Shown here piece after piece: positions 46,893 to 56,627 of a stretch of 64,000 bases of DNA. The notes beneath the pieces were generated by a model, which saw only the letters and a list, made by a program, of their open reading frames with translations, did no database searches and was not told the DNA's origin. The DNA comes from JAKFWF01 sp963741505. Lineage in GTDB: Bacteria; Pseudomonadota; Alphaproteobacteria; Rhizobiales; Hyphomicrobiaceae. The first letter of the stretch is position 1; every line of letters starts with the position of its first letter. The translations under genes were made by a program, and so were the position numbers. The DNA lies in the NCBI GenBank assembly GCA_963741505.1, contig CAVUIJ010000029.1, positions 1 through 64,000 on the forward strand, in the 5' to 3' direction.

Positions 46893-47222
46893 ATGTTCAT
46901 ATCTCCCGCTCTTGCCCAGACCGGCGGTGCCGGCCCCGATCCGCTGATCAACATGCTGGTGCCGTTGCTGATGGTATTGCCGATCTTCTACTTCCTGCTG
47001 TGGCGGCCGCAACAGCAGCGCCTGAAGCAGCACCGGGCGATGATCGAGGCGGTAAAGCGCGGCGATACGGTGGTCACCGCCGGCGGCATCGTCGGCACTG
47101 TCGTCAAGGTCAAGGATGACGGCGAGGTCGAGGTCGAAATCGCCAAGGACACCCGCGTGCGCGTGCTGAAGAGCTCGATCTCCGACGTGCGCAACAAGGG
47201 CGAGCCGGTGAAGGCCGCCTGA
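46893..47222 (+). CDS. yajC: Preprotein translocase subunit YajC
   Basis: 109 residues. One membrane helix (INMLVPLLMVLPIFYFLLWRP, about 20-40) then the conserved RPQQQRLKQHRAMIEAVKRGD and GGIVGTVVKVKDDGEVEVEIA. Accessory protein of SecDF in the inner membrane. First gene of yajC-secD-secF. Confidence 0.96.
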   Translation: MFISPALAQTGGAGPDPLINMLVPLLMVLPIFYFLLWRPQQQRLKQHRAMIEAVKRGDTVVTAGGIVGTVVKVKDDGEVEVEIAKDTRVRVLKSSISDVRNKGEPVKAA

Positions 47223-47234
47223 GGCCTTATTGTT

Positions 47235-47274
47235 GCGTCCGGCGGCCGGCTCCGCGGAGCCGGCCGCCGGACGC
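47235..47274. repeat. Perfect 40-bp palindrome between yajC and secD
   Basis: The left arm GCGTCCGGCGGCCGGCTCCG at 47235-47254 is the exact reverse complement of 47255-47274, with no unpaired loop base. It starts 12 bases after the yajC stop. In RNA it would form a very stable hairpin; no T tract follows, so it may act as an attenuator, mRNA stabiliser or a REP-like element rather than a standard terminator. Confidence 0.85.
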
Positions 47275-47314
47275 AGGCCATTGAGCTGAACTCCTCTCGA
47301 GCGAGAACGCCGTA

Positions 47315-48939
47315 ATGCTGCATTTTTCCCGAGGCAAGGTGATCGCGATCCTGGCCATCTGCCTGTTCGGATTACTCGCCTGCCTGCCCAACTTCCTGGC
47401 CCAATCGACGCTCGACAAATTCCCGAGCTTCCTGCCGCACACCAAGATCAACCTCGGCCTCGACCTGCAGGGCGGCGCCCATGTGCTCGCCGGCATGGAC
47501 GTCGATGAACTGAAGCGCGACTGGCTCGACAAGATCCGCGACCAAGTCAATGCGGCGCTGCGCAAGGACAATGTGCCGCGCGCCAGCGTCGCCAACGCAC
47601 AGGGTGGCGTGCTCGTCCGGCTCGCCAAGCCCGAGGACATGGATGCTGCCTACAAGGCATTGCGCACCCTGCCGCAGCCGATTGCCGGCGCCGCCATTAC
47701 CGGCTCGACCGCACTCGATCTCGATGTCACCAAGCAGGGCAACGACGCCGTCTTGGTGAAGCCGACCGAGCCCGGCATCGTCGCCCGCATCTCGTCGGCG
47801 ATCAGCAGCGCCTCGGAAATCGTACGCAACCGCTGCGACCCGGGTGGCAACAAGGAAATGGTGGTGCAGCGGCAGGGCTCGGACCGTATTCTGTTGCAAG
47901 CCCCCGGCATCGAGAACATCAAGGAAATCGAACCCTGCTTCGATGTCGCCAAGCTCACCTTCCATCTGCTGCACGCCTCGATGAACGTCGAGGAGGCCAA
48001 GACCGGCCGGGTGCCGCCCGGCTACCGCATCATTCCCGGCCGTGACGGCAGCGAATACCTGGTCGAAAGCCGCAGCCAGGTGACCGGCGAGCAGCTGACC
48101 GACGCCCAGCCGAGCTTCGACCAGCGCACCAACGAGCCGATCGTATCGTTCCGCTTCAACCAGTCGGGCGCGCGAATCTTTGGCAAGCTGACCTCCGAGA
48201 ATGTCGGCCGGCCGTTCGCCGTCGTGCTCGACAACAAGGTGATCACGGCGCCGCGCATCAACGAGCCGATCCTCGGCGGCAGCGGTCAGATCACCGGCAA
48301 CTTCTCGGTGCCGGAGGCCACTAGCCTCGCCACCAACCTGCGCTCCGGCGCCCTGCCGGCCAAGCTCACCATCGTCGAGCAGCGTGTCGTCGGCGCGAGC
48401 CTCGGCGCCGATTCGATCAAGGCCGGGCAGCGCGCAGCGATCATCGGCACTATCGCCGTCGTCGTCTTCATGACCTTCGCCTACGGTCTGTTCGGCGGGT
48501 TCGCAATCATTGCGGTCGCCCTCAACGTCCTACTGGTGATCGCCGTGATGTCGCTGATCGGCTCGACGCTGACGCTGCCGGGCATCGCCGGCATCGTGCT
48601 CACCATCGGCATGGCGGTCGACGCCAACGTGCTGATCTACGAGCGCATGCGCGAGGAACTGCGCAACGGCAAGTCGACGATCGCCGCCCTCGACGCTGGT
48701 TTCGACAGGGCCTGTCACTCGATCGTCGACGCCAACCTGACGACCCTGATCGCCGGCATAGTCATGTTCTGGCTCGGCTCCGGTCCGATCCGTGGCTTTG
48801 CCGTCACGCTGTCGCTCGGCATCCTGACGACCGTATTCACCGCCTTCACGATCACTCGTCTGCTGGTGGCCTGGTGGTTGCACTGCAGACAGATCGCAAG
48901 ATCGCACCACCGTTATCCTTCAAGTCCGCGAGGCCGTGA
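47315..48939 (+). CDS. secD: Protein translocase subunit SecD (3' end unclear)
   Basis: About 530 residues. Uses the proton gradient to pull exported proteins across the membrane with SecF. First helix at 8-25, then NLGLDLQGGAHVLAGMDVDEL, the periplasmic P1 head region, and the C-terminal six-helix domain with VGASLGADSIKAGQRAA, GMAVDANVLIYERMREEL and DANLTTLIAGIVMFWLGSGPIRGFAV. After TRLLVAWWLH (about 48880) the frame runs on into secF in an unrelated reading. Two extra bases, or one missing, would bring a TGA at 48937, six bases before the secF ATG. That end is my best guess. Confidence 0.9.
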
Positions 48940-48944
48940 GAAAG

Positions 48945-49904
48945 ATGTTCAAGGGCATAGATTTTTTCCCCCACGGCACCAAGTGGGACATCGTCGGCAA
49001 GCGCTTCTGGTTCATCGGCCTGTCCTGGGTCCTGGCGATCCTGTCGGCGGCGCTGCTGTTTACCCGCGGCCTGAATTATGGCGTCGATTTCAAGGGCGGC
49101 GCGCTGATCGAAATCCAGTCGAAATCCGGCGACCTCGACATTGGCAGCCTGCGCGACAAGCTCGGCAAGCTCGGGCTCGGCGACGTCCAGGTGCAATCGG
49201 TCGGCGGCGGCAACGAAGCGCTGATCCGCGTCGCGCCAGCAGGCCGACGAGAAGGCCCAGAAGACCGCCAACGAGAAGGTCGCGAGCCGCGCTCGGCGAC
49301 AGCCGTCACCATCCGCCGCACCGAGGTCGTCGGACCGGCGGTCTCGGCCGAGTTGAAGCGCACCGGTATCATCGCCGTGATCGTGTCGCTGCTCGGCATC
49401 TTCATCTACGTCTGGTTCCGGTTCGAACTGGCAGTTCGCATTCGCCGCCATCCTGGCGCTGGTCCACGACGTGTTCATCACCGCCGGCATGTTCTCGCTG
49501 TTGTGGATCGAGTTCGACCTGTCGGTCGTCGCCGCACTGCTCACGCTCGCCGGCTACTCGATCAACGACACCGTCGTGGTATTCGACCGAATCCGCGAGA
49601 ACCTGCGCAAGTACAAGAAGATGCCGCTGATCGAGCTGCTCAACCTGGCGATCAACGAGACCCTGTCACGCACGGTGCTGACTTCGACCGTGACGTTCCT
49701 GGCGGTGCTGGCGCTCTACCTGTTCGGCACCGAGGTGATCCACGGCTTCTCGTTCGCCATGCTGTTCGGCATCATCATCGGCAGCTACTCGTCGATCTTC
49801 GTGGCCGCCTCGCTGCTGATCTGCGCTCGGCGTCAAGCGCGACGTCTGGTCCGGCGAGAAGGGTCCGGAAGCACGTACCGCGGCGGCAGCCGGCCAAGAA
49901 ATAG
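48945..49904 (+). CDS. secF: Protein translocase subunit SecF (frameshifted)
   Basis: Partner of SecD. ATG 48945 gives MFKGIDFFPHGTKWDIVGKR. Then GLNYGVDFKGGALIEIQSK, a scrambled patch at 49236-49304 that three +1 corrections restore, VTIRRTEVVGPAVSAELKRTG, a +1 near 49427, and AAILALVHDVFITAGMFSLL with GYSINDTVVVFDRIRENLRK and NETLSRTVLTSTVTFLAVLAL. A further +1 near 49825 leads into GVKRDVWSGEKGPE. The stop at 49904 is in the N-terminal frame, so six insertions in total would be consistent. Loss of SecF is unlikely; error is favoured. Confidence 0.88.
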   Translation: MFKGIDFFPHGTKWDIVGKRFWFIGLSWVLAILSAALLFTRGLNYGVDFKGGALIEIQSKSGDLDIGSLRDKLGKLGLGDVQVQSVGGGNEALIRVAPAGRREGPEDRQREGREPRSATAVTIRRTEVVGPAVSAELKRTGIIAVIVSLLGIFIYVWFRFELAVRIRRHPGAGPRRVHHRRHVLAVVDRVRPVGRRRTAHARRLLDQRHRRGIRPNPREPAQVQEDAADRAAQPGDQRDPVTHGADFDRDVPGGAGALPVRHRGDPRLLVRHAVRHHHRQLLVDLRGRLAADLRSASSATSGPARRVRKHVPRRQPAKK

Positions 49905-49915
49905 CAGGACACGGG

Positions 49916-50319
49916 ATGCCGGCCGAGGCGCCGCGACCAGCGACTAGATTTGCCGGCCATTTTCCCGGGCGGGCGCCGATCGATGCCTACGGCAACGGCG
50001 GCTTCCGCTTCGCCGACATGAACCATCGCGGCTCGATCCTGTGCCTGCCGAGCGGCGTGCATGCGCTGGCCGGTCGACCACGGTCGACGAACTGACGCTG
50101 GCCAACCTCGCCCGTGCCCTCGACGAGTTGGAGCGACCTCACTTCCTGCTGCTCGGCACCGGCCGCAGCCAGGTATTCCCGGTGCTCGAGGTCCGCCAGG
50201 CTTTCGCCGCCAAGCTCGTCGGCCTCGAGATCATGGATACCGGGGCTGCCGCCCGAACCTACAACGTGCTGCTCGCCGAGCAGCGGCCGGTGTCCGCGGC
50301 GCTGCTGGCGGTCGACTGA
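49916..50319 (+). CDS. Mth938-like (DUF498) domain protein (frameshifted)
   Basis: About 133 residues after two +1 corrections near 50068 and 50078. ATG 49916 begins MPAEAPRPATRFAGHFPGRA, then IDAYGNGGFRFADMNHRGSILCLPSGVHA, and in the final frame TLANLARALDELERPHFLLLGTGRS and MDTGAAARTYNVLLAEQRPV. This is the Mth938/NDUFAF3-like fold. It follows secF by 11 bases, as it does in many Hyphomicrobiales. NDUFAF3 is a mitochondrial complex I assembly factor; the bacterial role is not settled. Confidence 0.82.
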
Positions 50320-50348
50320 GCCGGCTTCAAGCCCAATGGAGTGCAACC

Positions 50349-50953
50349 ATGCAATCGATCCTGGCGAGCCCGGTAAGATCGCTTCTCGCGGGTCTCGTGC
50401 TGTCGGCCGTGGTCCTGGCGCTGTGGCTCGGTATCGCTGGCGCCGACCGCATCGGCCTCGCCTCGTTCCTGCTGCGCTGGCTGCATGTCCTGACCTCGAT
50501 CGTGTGGGTGGGGCTGATCTGGTTCGTCAACTTCATCCAGCTTGACCGCCGTGCGCGAGGCCGACGATGCCGAACGCGCCGCGATCCACAAGCTGATCGT
50601 GCCGCGCGTGGCCGTGACCTTCCGGCACGCCTCGCATGCCGTGGTGTTGAGCGGCGTCGTGCTGCTCGTCACCTCCGGCTACCTGCTCGACCGGCTAATG
50701 TTCACCTCCCCCGTCTACATCCCGCCGCTGCGCAACTGGCTGCTGTGGGGCGGCACCATCGCCGGCCTCGTCATGTGGGCCTTCGTGCACATTGAAGATC
50801 TGGCCGGCGATCCGGATCGTGCTCGGTGATGCGGCGGGCGATGCGGGGGCGAAGGCCGCGGCGCGCGATACGGTGCGCACCTATGCCCGCCTCAACCTCA
50901 TCCTGGCGATCCCGGTCACCTTCGTGATGGTCGCCGCCGCCCACCTCTACTGA
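50349..50953 (+). CDS. Multi-pass membrane protein, PuuD N-domain-like (frameshifted)
   Basis: About 200 residues after two +1 corrections (near 50543 and 50795). Helices: SLLAGLVLSAVVLALWLGIAG, FLLRWLHVLTSIVWVGLIWFVNF, SHAVVLSGVVLLVTSGYLL, a WLLWGGTIAGLVMWAFVHI segment, and a last one before the stop. The histidine and tryptophan pattern in LRWLHVLTSIVWVGLIWFVNF resembles the membrane domain of urate hydroxylase PuuD and related heme-type four-helix proteins. It sits between the Mth938-like gene and the squalene/phytoene-synthase-like gene. Function unknown. Confidence 0.65.
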
Positions 50954-50954
50954 C

Positions 50955-51779
50955 GTGCAGGTCGGCGGTCGAGGCCCGGTCGATCAAGCCGACGTGGTGC
51001 GGATTGTGGCCCGCGCGCATGAGCGCGACCGCTATCTCGCAGCCCTGTTGAGCCCAGCGAACACCCGCGCCGACCTGATCGCGCTCGCAGCGTTCGCTGG
51101 CGAGGTCGGCCGCATCGCGCTCTACGTCCGCGAGCCGATGATGGGCCGCATCCGCTTGCAGTGGTGGCGCGAGCGCCTCGAAAGCGGCACCAGCGGCGGC
51201 CATCCGGTGGCAGCAGCCGTGATCGCCGCCGCGAGCCGCCGTGACCTGCCTGCGGCCCGCCTCACCGGCCTCATCGCCGCGCATGAGGACGGGCTCGATG
51301 ACCGCCCGTTTGCGGATGAAGCAGCGCTCCTCGCCCATGTCGACCGCATCGACGGCGCCTTGTTCGAATTGGCGGCGAAAATCTGCGGTATTGCGACGCC
51401 GTCCGGATTTATCCTGGACGCCGGCCGCGCCTACGGACTTGCCCGCATCGGCTTCGAGACACCGGCAGCGCTGGCCCACGGCCGCCTGCTGCTTCCCGGC
51501 CTCGCCGCCGGCTTGGCGGAACCGCCCTGGTTGCAGCAGATAGTCCCCGCCATTGTTGCCGTGAGCACTTCCGCTCGACAATATCTCCTGGCCTGCTCTG
51601 CAGCGCTCGGGCAACTGTCCCGTGGATCGCGCAGCCCGTTCCTGCCCCTTGCCCTCGTTGAGCCCTATTTGCACGCTCTTGAGCTGGCAACGTCGCGTCC
51701 GGCTGCAGCCATGGAGATTGCGCCGCTGCAGTGCGCATGGAGACTGTTGCGCTGCCGCTGGACGGGTAAGGTAGACTGA
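50955..51779 (+). CDS. Squalene/phytoene synthase family protein
   Basis: 274 residues, GTG start 50955, one base after the preceding stop. Motifs: AHERDRYLAALLSPANTRADLIALAAF, REPMMGRIRLQWWRERLE, and AGRAYGLARIGFE. The second aspartate-rich motif of true terpene synthases is not apparent. A closer match is the non-catalytic NDUFAF6-type group. Together with the Mth938 (NDUFAF3-like) gene two places upstream, this suggests a pair related to complex I assembly factors. Inference from family and context only. Confidence 0.75.
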   Translation: MQVGGRGPVDQADVVRIVARAHERDRYLAALLSPANTRADLIALAAFAGEVGRIALYVREPMMGRIRLQWWRERLESGTSGGHPVAAAVIAAASRRDLPAARLTGLIAAHEDGLDDRPFADEAALLAHVDRIDGALFELAAKICGIATPSGFILDAGRAYGLARIGFETPAALAHGRLLLPGLAAGLAEPPWLQQIVPAIVAVSTSARQYLLACSAALGQLSRGSRSPFLPLALVEPYLHALELATSRPAAAMEIAPLQCAWRLLRCRWTGKVD

Positions 51780-51824
51780 TGTTCGTTTGGCAAACGGCGC
51801 AATCGATATACGAGGCCGGAAGTA

Positions 51825-53748
51825 ATGACGACATTCACCATCGCCAGCCGACGCCTCGCGGCGCTTGTGATCGCGATGCTTGGCTGCCCGATCCTCGCTC
51901 CGACCGTCGCATCAGCGCAGCCGCAGATCGCCTGGCGCGTCGAGAACCCATTCCGTTTCTTCGATGATCCCGCCGACACCGAAATGCATCGGGCGACCTT
52001 CGCCGACCTCACCGACGAGGAACGCCGCCAGCCGATCCTGGCCGCCGAGCGGGCGCTGGCGCGCCGCCACACCGACGGCTGGGCCAGCACCGTGGTCGGC
52101 AAGACCTGCTGGGATGCCAAACGCAACCGCCACGTTTGCCCGGACGGCGGCGCTTACGTCAATCCGGCGAGCCACGCCGTCGTCGCCGAGATGCGCGGCA
52201 TCGAGGATGCGTCCTCGGTCGAGTGCACCTGGCTCACATCGCCACGCACCAAGGGCGTTGCCCGCGGCAAAGCGATCACCAAGCTGTGCAGCGAGCCGCT
52301 GCGGTTCGACGTACCCTATCCTGCCGGCATGGGTCTGTCGGTCGAGGTCGGCGGCCAGGAAGTGGCCCGCGCCGACCTCAAGGTCGTCGACCTGCTTGTC
52401 GTCGGCATGGGCGACAGCTTCGGTTCCGGCGAGGGCAATCCCGATATCCCGGTGCGGTTCTCGCGTGAGCGCGCCGCCAACTACGGCGACGCCAAGAAGG
52501 ATGTCTCGCTCTCCGGCTATCCCGCCCGCGTCGGCGACTGGAGCCAGATCGGCGACGCCAAGTTCATCGACGAGAACGCGCGCTGGATCGACCAGGCCTG
52601 CCATCGTTCGCTCTATTCGCACCAGCTGCGTGCGGCCCTTCAACTCGCCGTCGAGGACCCGCATCGTGCCGTGACCTATGTCGGTGCCGCCTGCTCCGGT
52701 GCCGAGGTCACCACCGGCCTGTTCCTGCGCTACAAGGGCAACGAGTGGGTACCGAATCCGCCGGAATATTCCCAGATCTCGGCGGTGGCCGAAGCCCAGT
52801 GCGGGCCGAAGGAAGCCCGTATGCAGGACTTGCCCGAGGCCTACCACATCAACGGCAAAATCCCGGAGCTGCAGGGCGGCCTGGTGCTGCGCAAGTGCGA
52901 GCCCGAGCATTCGCGCAAGATCGATCTCGTACTGCTGTCGATCGGCGGCAACGACGTGGGCTTTGCCCGCCTCGTCGCCAATGCCGATCCTTGCCGACCA
53001 GTCGACCCTGAAGATGCTCGGCGGCTGGTTCGGCCACGTGCACGGCGCCACCGAAGCGGCGCCGCAGCTCGCCCAGCTCGACGATCGCTACAAATCATTG
53101 AACCGCGCCATCCACAACATCCTGCATCTGCCGTGGGACGAGACCGACCGGGTGATCCTGACCGCCTATCCGGGCCTCGCCTTTCTCGACGACGGCCGCA
53201 CCGTTTGCCCCGACGGCCGTGCCGGCCTCGATGTGGTGAGCGAGTTCGCGCTCAGCGCCAAGAAGGCGCGGGAGAGCAGCGACGTCGCCGAGAAGCTCAA
53301 CACCATCATGAAGGCGAGTGCCAGGGCGCACGGCTGGACCTTCGCCGAAGCGCATCGCAAGGCGTTCCTCGGCCGCGGCATCTGCGCCGGATACAGCGAC
53401 AATGCGCTGTCATCGGCCGATGACCTCAGATTGCCGCGCAAGGTCGCCGGCGGCGGCTGGGAGCCCTACAATCCGGCCGACTACCAGCCCTATGCGCCGC
53501 GCCAGCGCTGGTTCCGCACCCCCAACGACGCCTTCCTCACCGGCAATTTCCACGTCTCGGCATCGCTGATGCAGAAGGTCTTGAAGCTGCAGACCCTGTC
53601 GTGGTTCCAGCTGCTGCTGGCTGCGACCTATTCCGGCGCCTTCCACCCGACCGCCGAGGGTCACGCCGCGATCGCCGATGCCGTCGCCGACAAGGCCCGC
53701 GCCGTGCTGGCAAAGTATGGGCAGGCGAGCGGCGCGCGGGTGGATTGA
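51825..53748 (+). CDS. Secreted SGNH/GDSL-type hydrolase (frameshifted)
   Basis: About 640 residues after one +1 correction near 52989. ATG 51825 gives a signal peptide (LAALVIAMLGCPILAPTVASA). The SGNH core reads VVGMGDSFGSGEGNPD (nucleophile Ser), LLSIGGNDVGFARL (Asn block) and, near the end, FHPTAEGHAAIADAV (catalytic His). Large for the family because of long insertions, with several cysteines (CWDAKRNRHVCPDGG). Likely an exported esterase or deacylase; substrate unknown. Convergent with the next gene, 4 bases apart. Confidence 0.8.
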
Positions 53749-53752
53749 AGCG

Positions 53753-55000
53753 CTATCGCCCATTGCCATTGCCCACGGCATCGAAGGCCGCGGCGAACTC
53801 GATCGCGCCGGGCTTCTGCAGGCCGTCCTCCATGCGCTTGCCCAGCTCGATCAGCAGCTCGGCGGCGGTGCGCTCGCGCACCACGGTGTTGCGCTCGTAG
53901 CCCTGCCGGCTGAAGAAATTGGTGGTCGGCACGCCTTGCCCGACGGGGGTCAGCATCTCGAGCCCGGTGCGCGGTCCGGCGAGGTTCATCAGCTCGATTT
54001 CGGGACCGCTGAGCACGGTCCGCCCGGCCTCGGCCGCCGCCGTCTCCTTCAAGCCTTTGAGCTTGATCACCTGCAGCCACGGGCCGATGTCGGCGTCGAG
54101 GTTGAGGGCATGGATCGCGAGCCCCTTCTGCGTCGCGCCGAAGCGGACGTGATCGCTCCACTCGTTGGGCACGCCGCGGGCGTCCTTCAGCATCGCCCGC
54201 ACGATCGCAGCCTTGGCGCGCAATGAGTCCGGCCGCCACGGCGGGCTGCCCTTTTCGGTCGCAGCCATGGTCTCGAGCCGGCGGATGAAGCCCTCGCCGT
54301 GCTTGACGAGCTCGCTCACCGAATTGGCATGCAGCAGCTGCGCATAGCCCAGCGCCGAGGAGATCGCCTTGCCGGTGCGCTTTTGCGGATGGATGCCGGC
54401 CTGCATGTCGTAGGTGCCCATGCCGCCGGTCTCGAGCGCGTAGACCTTGACCACCTGATCCTTGGTCAGCCCGATGGCGAGGGCTTCGGCCGCATAGCGA
54501 CGCTTGAAGTCCTCCTCGGTCGTCACCTCCGGCATGAAGTTGTAGACATCGCGCGCCGCCTGCAGGAAGTCGCCGAGCATCGGCAGCAGCCTCTCCGGCG
54601 GCGGTGTGTCGTCGGCCAGGATCTTGGCGATCGCGTCGGGCAATGCCGGGCCGGTGTATTTCGGCGGCTGGGTCAGGACGTAGTCGCGAACGGTGTAGGG
54701 CTGACCGGCGGCGCGCTTGCGCTTGCGCTCGTCGCGCTTGCCGTTGACGGCCGCCCAGTAGGCGTCGTACTCGGCCTCGAACGCCGATCGCGCCGCCTTC
54801 CAGGCATCGTAGATGCGGCGCTGCTCCGCCGACAGTTGCGACAATTTGGTGGGCGTCGTCTCCTGGGCGAGCGCGTTGCGCGCCAACGGCGAGCCCGCCA
54901 GCAATGCCGCTGCGGTCGCCAGCACAGCGAGCGCGAGCATCACCCCTCGCGAACGCCAAACGCACGAACTGCCACGCATCGAACGAGCCTCGAACGTCAC
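53753..55000 (-). CDS. Secreted protein with lytic-transglycosylase-like segment
   Basis: 415 residues with an N-terminal signal region (GVMLALAVLATAAALLAGSPL). The middle has VVKVYALETGGMGTYDMQAG followed by SALGYAQLLHANSVSELVKHG, the spacing of glutamate, glycine and GYAQL seen in SLT/lysozyme-like transglycosylases; the Glu in ALETGG would be catalytic. Charged helices precede it (KRDERKRKRAAGQ). The assignment is by motif shape and is not certain. Paired tail-to-tail with the SGNH hydrolase. Confidence 0.6.
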   Translation of the reverse strand: MTFEARSMRGSSCVWRSRGVMLALAVLATAAALLAGSPLARNALAQETTPTKLSQLSAEQRRIYDAWKAARSAFEAEYDAYWAAVNGKRDERKRKRAAGQPYTVRDYVLTQPPKYTGPALPDAIAKILADDTPPPERLLPMLGDFLQAARDVYNFMPEVTTEEDFKRRYAAEALAIGLTKDQVVKVYALETGGMGTYDMQAGIHPQKRTGKAISSALGYAQLLHANSVSELVKHGEGFIRRLETMAATEKGSPPWRPDSLRAKAAIVRAMLKDARGVPNEWSDHVRFGATQKGLAIHALNLDADIGPWLQVIKLKGLKETAAAEAGRTVLSGPEIELMNLAGPRTGLEMLTPVGQGVPTTNFFSRQGYERNTVVRERTAAELLIELGKRMEDGLQKPGAIEFAAAFDAVGNGNGR

Positions 55001-55100
55001 CAGATGAGCCCTGAATAAGCCTCGATGAAGGTTAAGGCATGATTGAGGCTAACCGCTCGGGCCTGGACGACGTCGAGCCGCTGCCGCACCATCTTGACCG

Positions 55101-55493
55101 ATGAAACGCACCCGCAAAGATGCCCGCCCGGGTCACCCCGCCCCGGTCCACAAGCTGCACATCCGCCTCGATTTCGGCGGCCGGGTGGCGCTCGGCCCCG
55201 GCAAGGTCAGGCTGATGGAGCTGATCGCCGAGAACGGCTCGATAACGGCGGCCGGCCGCGCCATGGACATGTCGTACCGCCGCGCCTGGCTGCTCGCCGA
55301 CGAGATCAACGCCGCCTTCGCCGAACCGCTGATCGTCAAGCAGGCCGGCGGCCTGGGCGGCGGCGGCGCCACGCTGTCCGACCGCGGCCGCGACATCATC
55401 GCGCGCTATCGCCGCATCGAAGCGACGACGCTTACGGTCAACGCCGCCGACATCGCCGCGGTCAAAAAGGCGTTGCGGCGACCGGTACGCTGA
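55101..55493 (+). CDS. modE: ModE-like winged-helix regulator, DNA-binding domain only
   Basis: 130 residues. Residues 20-110 match the N-terminal domain of ModE: LDFGGRVALGPGKVRLMELIAENGSITAAGRAMDMSYRRAWLLADEIN (in pieces) and GATLSDRGRDIIARYRRIE. The C-terminal molybdate-binding (TOBE/MOP) domains of classical ModE are absent, so metal sensing must differ or need a partner. It is convergent with modC (16-base gap) at the far end of modABC, whose start carries a Mo-box-like palindrome. Confidence 0.85.
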   Translation: MKRTRKDARPGHPAPVHKLHIRLDFGGRVALGPGKVRLMELIAENGSITAAGRAMDMSYRRAWLLADEINAAFAEPLIVKQAGGLGGGGATLSDRGRDIIARYRRIEATTLTVNAADIAAVKKALRRPVR

Positions 55494-55509
55494 CGGCCCG
55501 CATGCATTC

Positions 55510-56627
55510 TCATTCGTCGGCCTGGTCGACGACCTGTCCGCGGCTGACGCTGCGGCGCTCGATCGCCACCGACTTGATCAGCGCGTAGACGGCGAGCCCG
55601 TGCTTCAGCCCGAGCCGGTCGGCGGAGGCCCGCGTGACGCGCGCCACCAGCGCCTCGCCATTGCAGTCGAGACGAACCTCGACCACCGCCCCCGGCTCGG
55701 CGCCGATCTCGGTCACCACCGCCGGCAGAACATTGAGGGCGCTGATGTCGTCGGGCTTCGACAGGCTCAGCATCACATCGCGTGAGCGCACCCTGAGCCG
55801 CAACCGGGTGCCGGCGGCTGCGTCGACCAGCGGCACCTGCCAAGTGCCGGCCGCCGAGCGCAGCGTCGTCAGCTCGTAGCGCTCGTCGTGCGACCTCGAC
55901 CGTCGCCTCGATGACGGCACCGGCCTCGGACCTGCCCAGCATCGGAAACAGGTCGAGGCGCGGCAGCAGTTCCGCCGGCGTTCCGGTGGCGGCGACCCGG
56001 CCATCCGAGACCAGCACGATCGAGGTCGCCAGCCGCGCCACCTCCGGCACCGAGTGGCTGACGTAGAGGATCGGCACGCCGACCTCGTCGCGCAGGCGTT
56101 CGAGGTAGGGCACGATCTCCTGCTTGCGGGCGTCGTCGAGGCTGGCGAGCGGCTCGTCCATCAGCAGCAGCCGCGGCGCCGCCAGCAAGGCCCGGCCGAT
56201 CGCGACGCGGCTTTTCTCGCCGCCCGAAAGGCGGGCCGGCGCGCGTTCGAGCAGGTGGCCGATGCCGAGCATGTCGACGACGCGGGCGACCTCGGCGCCG
56301 TCGCGCCCGAGGCCGGCAAACCAGCGGCCGTAGGTGAGGTTCTGCGCGACGGTGAGATGCGGGAACAGCCGGCCATCCTGGAACACGTAGCCGATGTGGC
56401 GGCGATGCGGCGGCACGAGCAGATCGCCGCGCAGTGTCGAAGACCGCCTCGCCGGCGATCACCACGCGGCCCTCGGCCGGCCGGATCAGCCCGGCGATGA
56501 CATTGACGATCGAGGTCTTGCCGGAGCCCGAGCGGCCGAGCAGGGCAACGAGGCCGCGCTCGGCCCGGAACCGGACATCGAGAGAGAGCGCACCGAGCTG
56601 GTGACGGATGTCGACCTCGAGCGTCAT
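55510..56627 (-). CDS. modC: Molybdate ABC transporter ATP-binding protein (frameshifted)
   Basis: About 371 residues after two +1 corrections (near 55894 and 56428). Walker A VALLGRSGSGKTSIVNVIAG, then in the next frame HIGYVFQDGRLFPHLTVAQNL, signature LSGGEKSRVAIGRALL, Walker B LLLMDEPLASLD, and the switch histidine in VSHSVPEVARLA. The C-terminal TOBE domain is in the third frame (SLSKPDDISALNVLPAVVTE; RVTRASADRLGLKHG). Start overlaps the modB stop as ATGA. Part of modA-modB-modC. Confidence 0.9.

Noticed and set aside
48936..50319. Programmed ribosomal frameshifting in secF and neighbours
   Set aside because: Too many sites, no slippery heptamer with downstream structure at each, and unrelated genes are affected in the same way.
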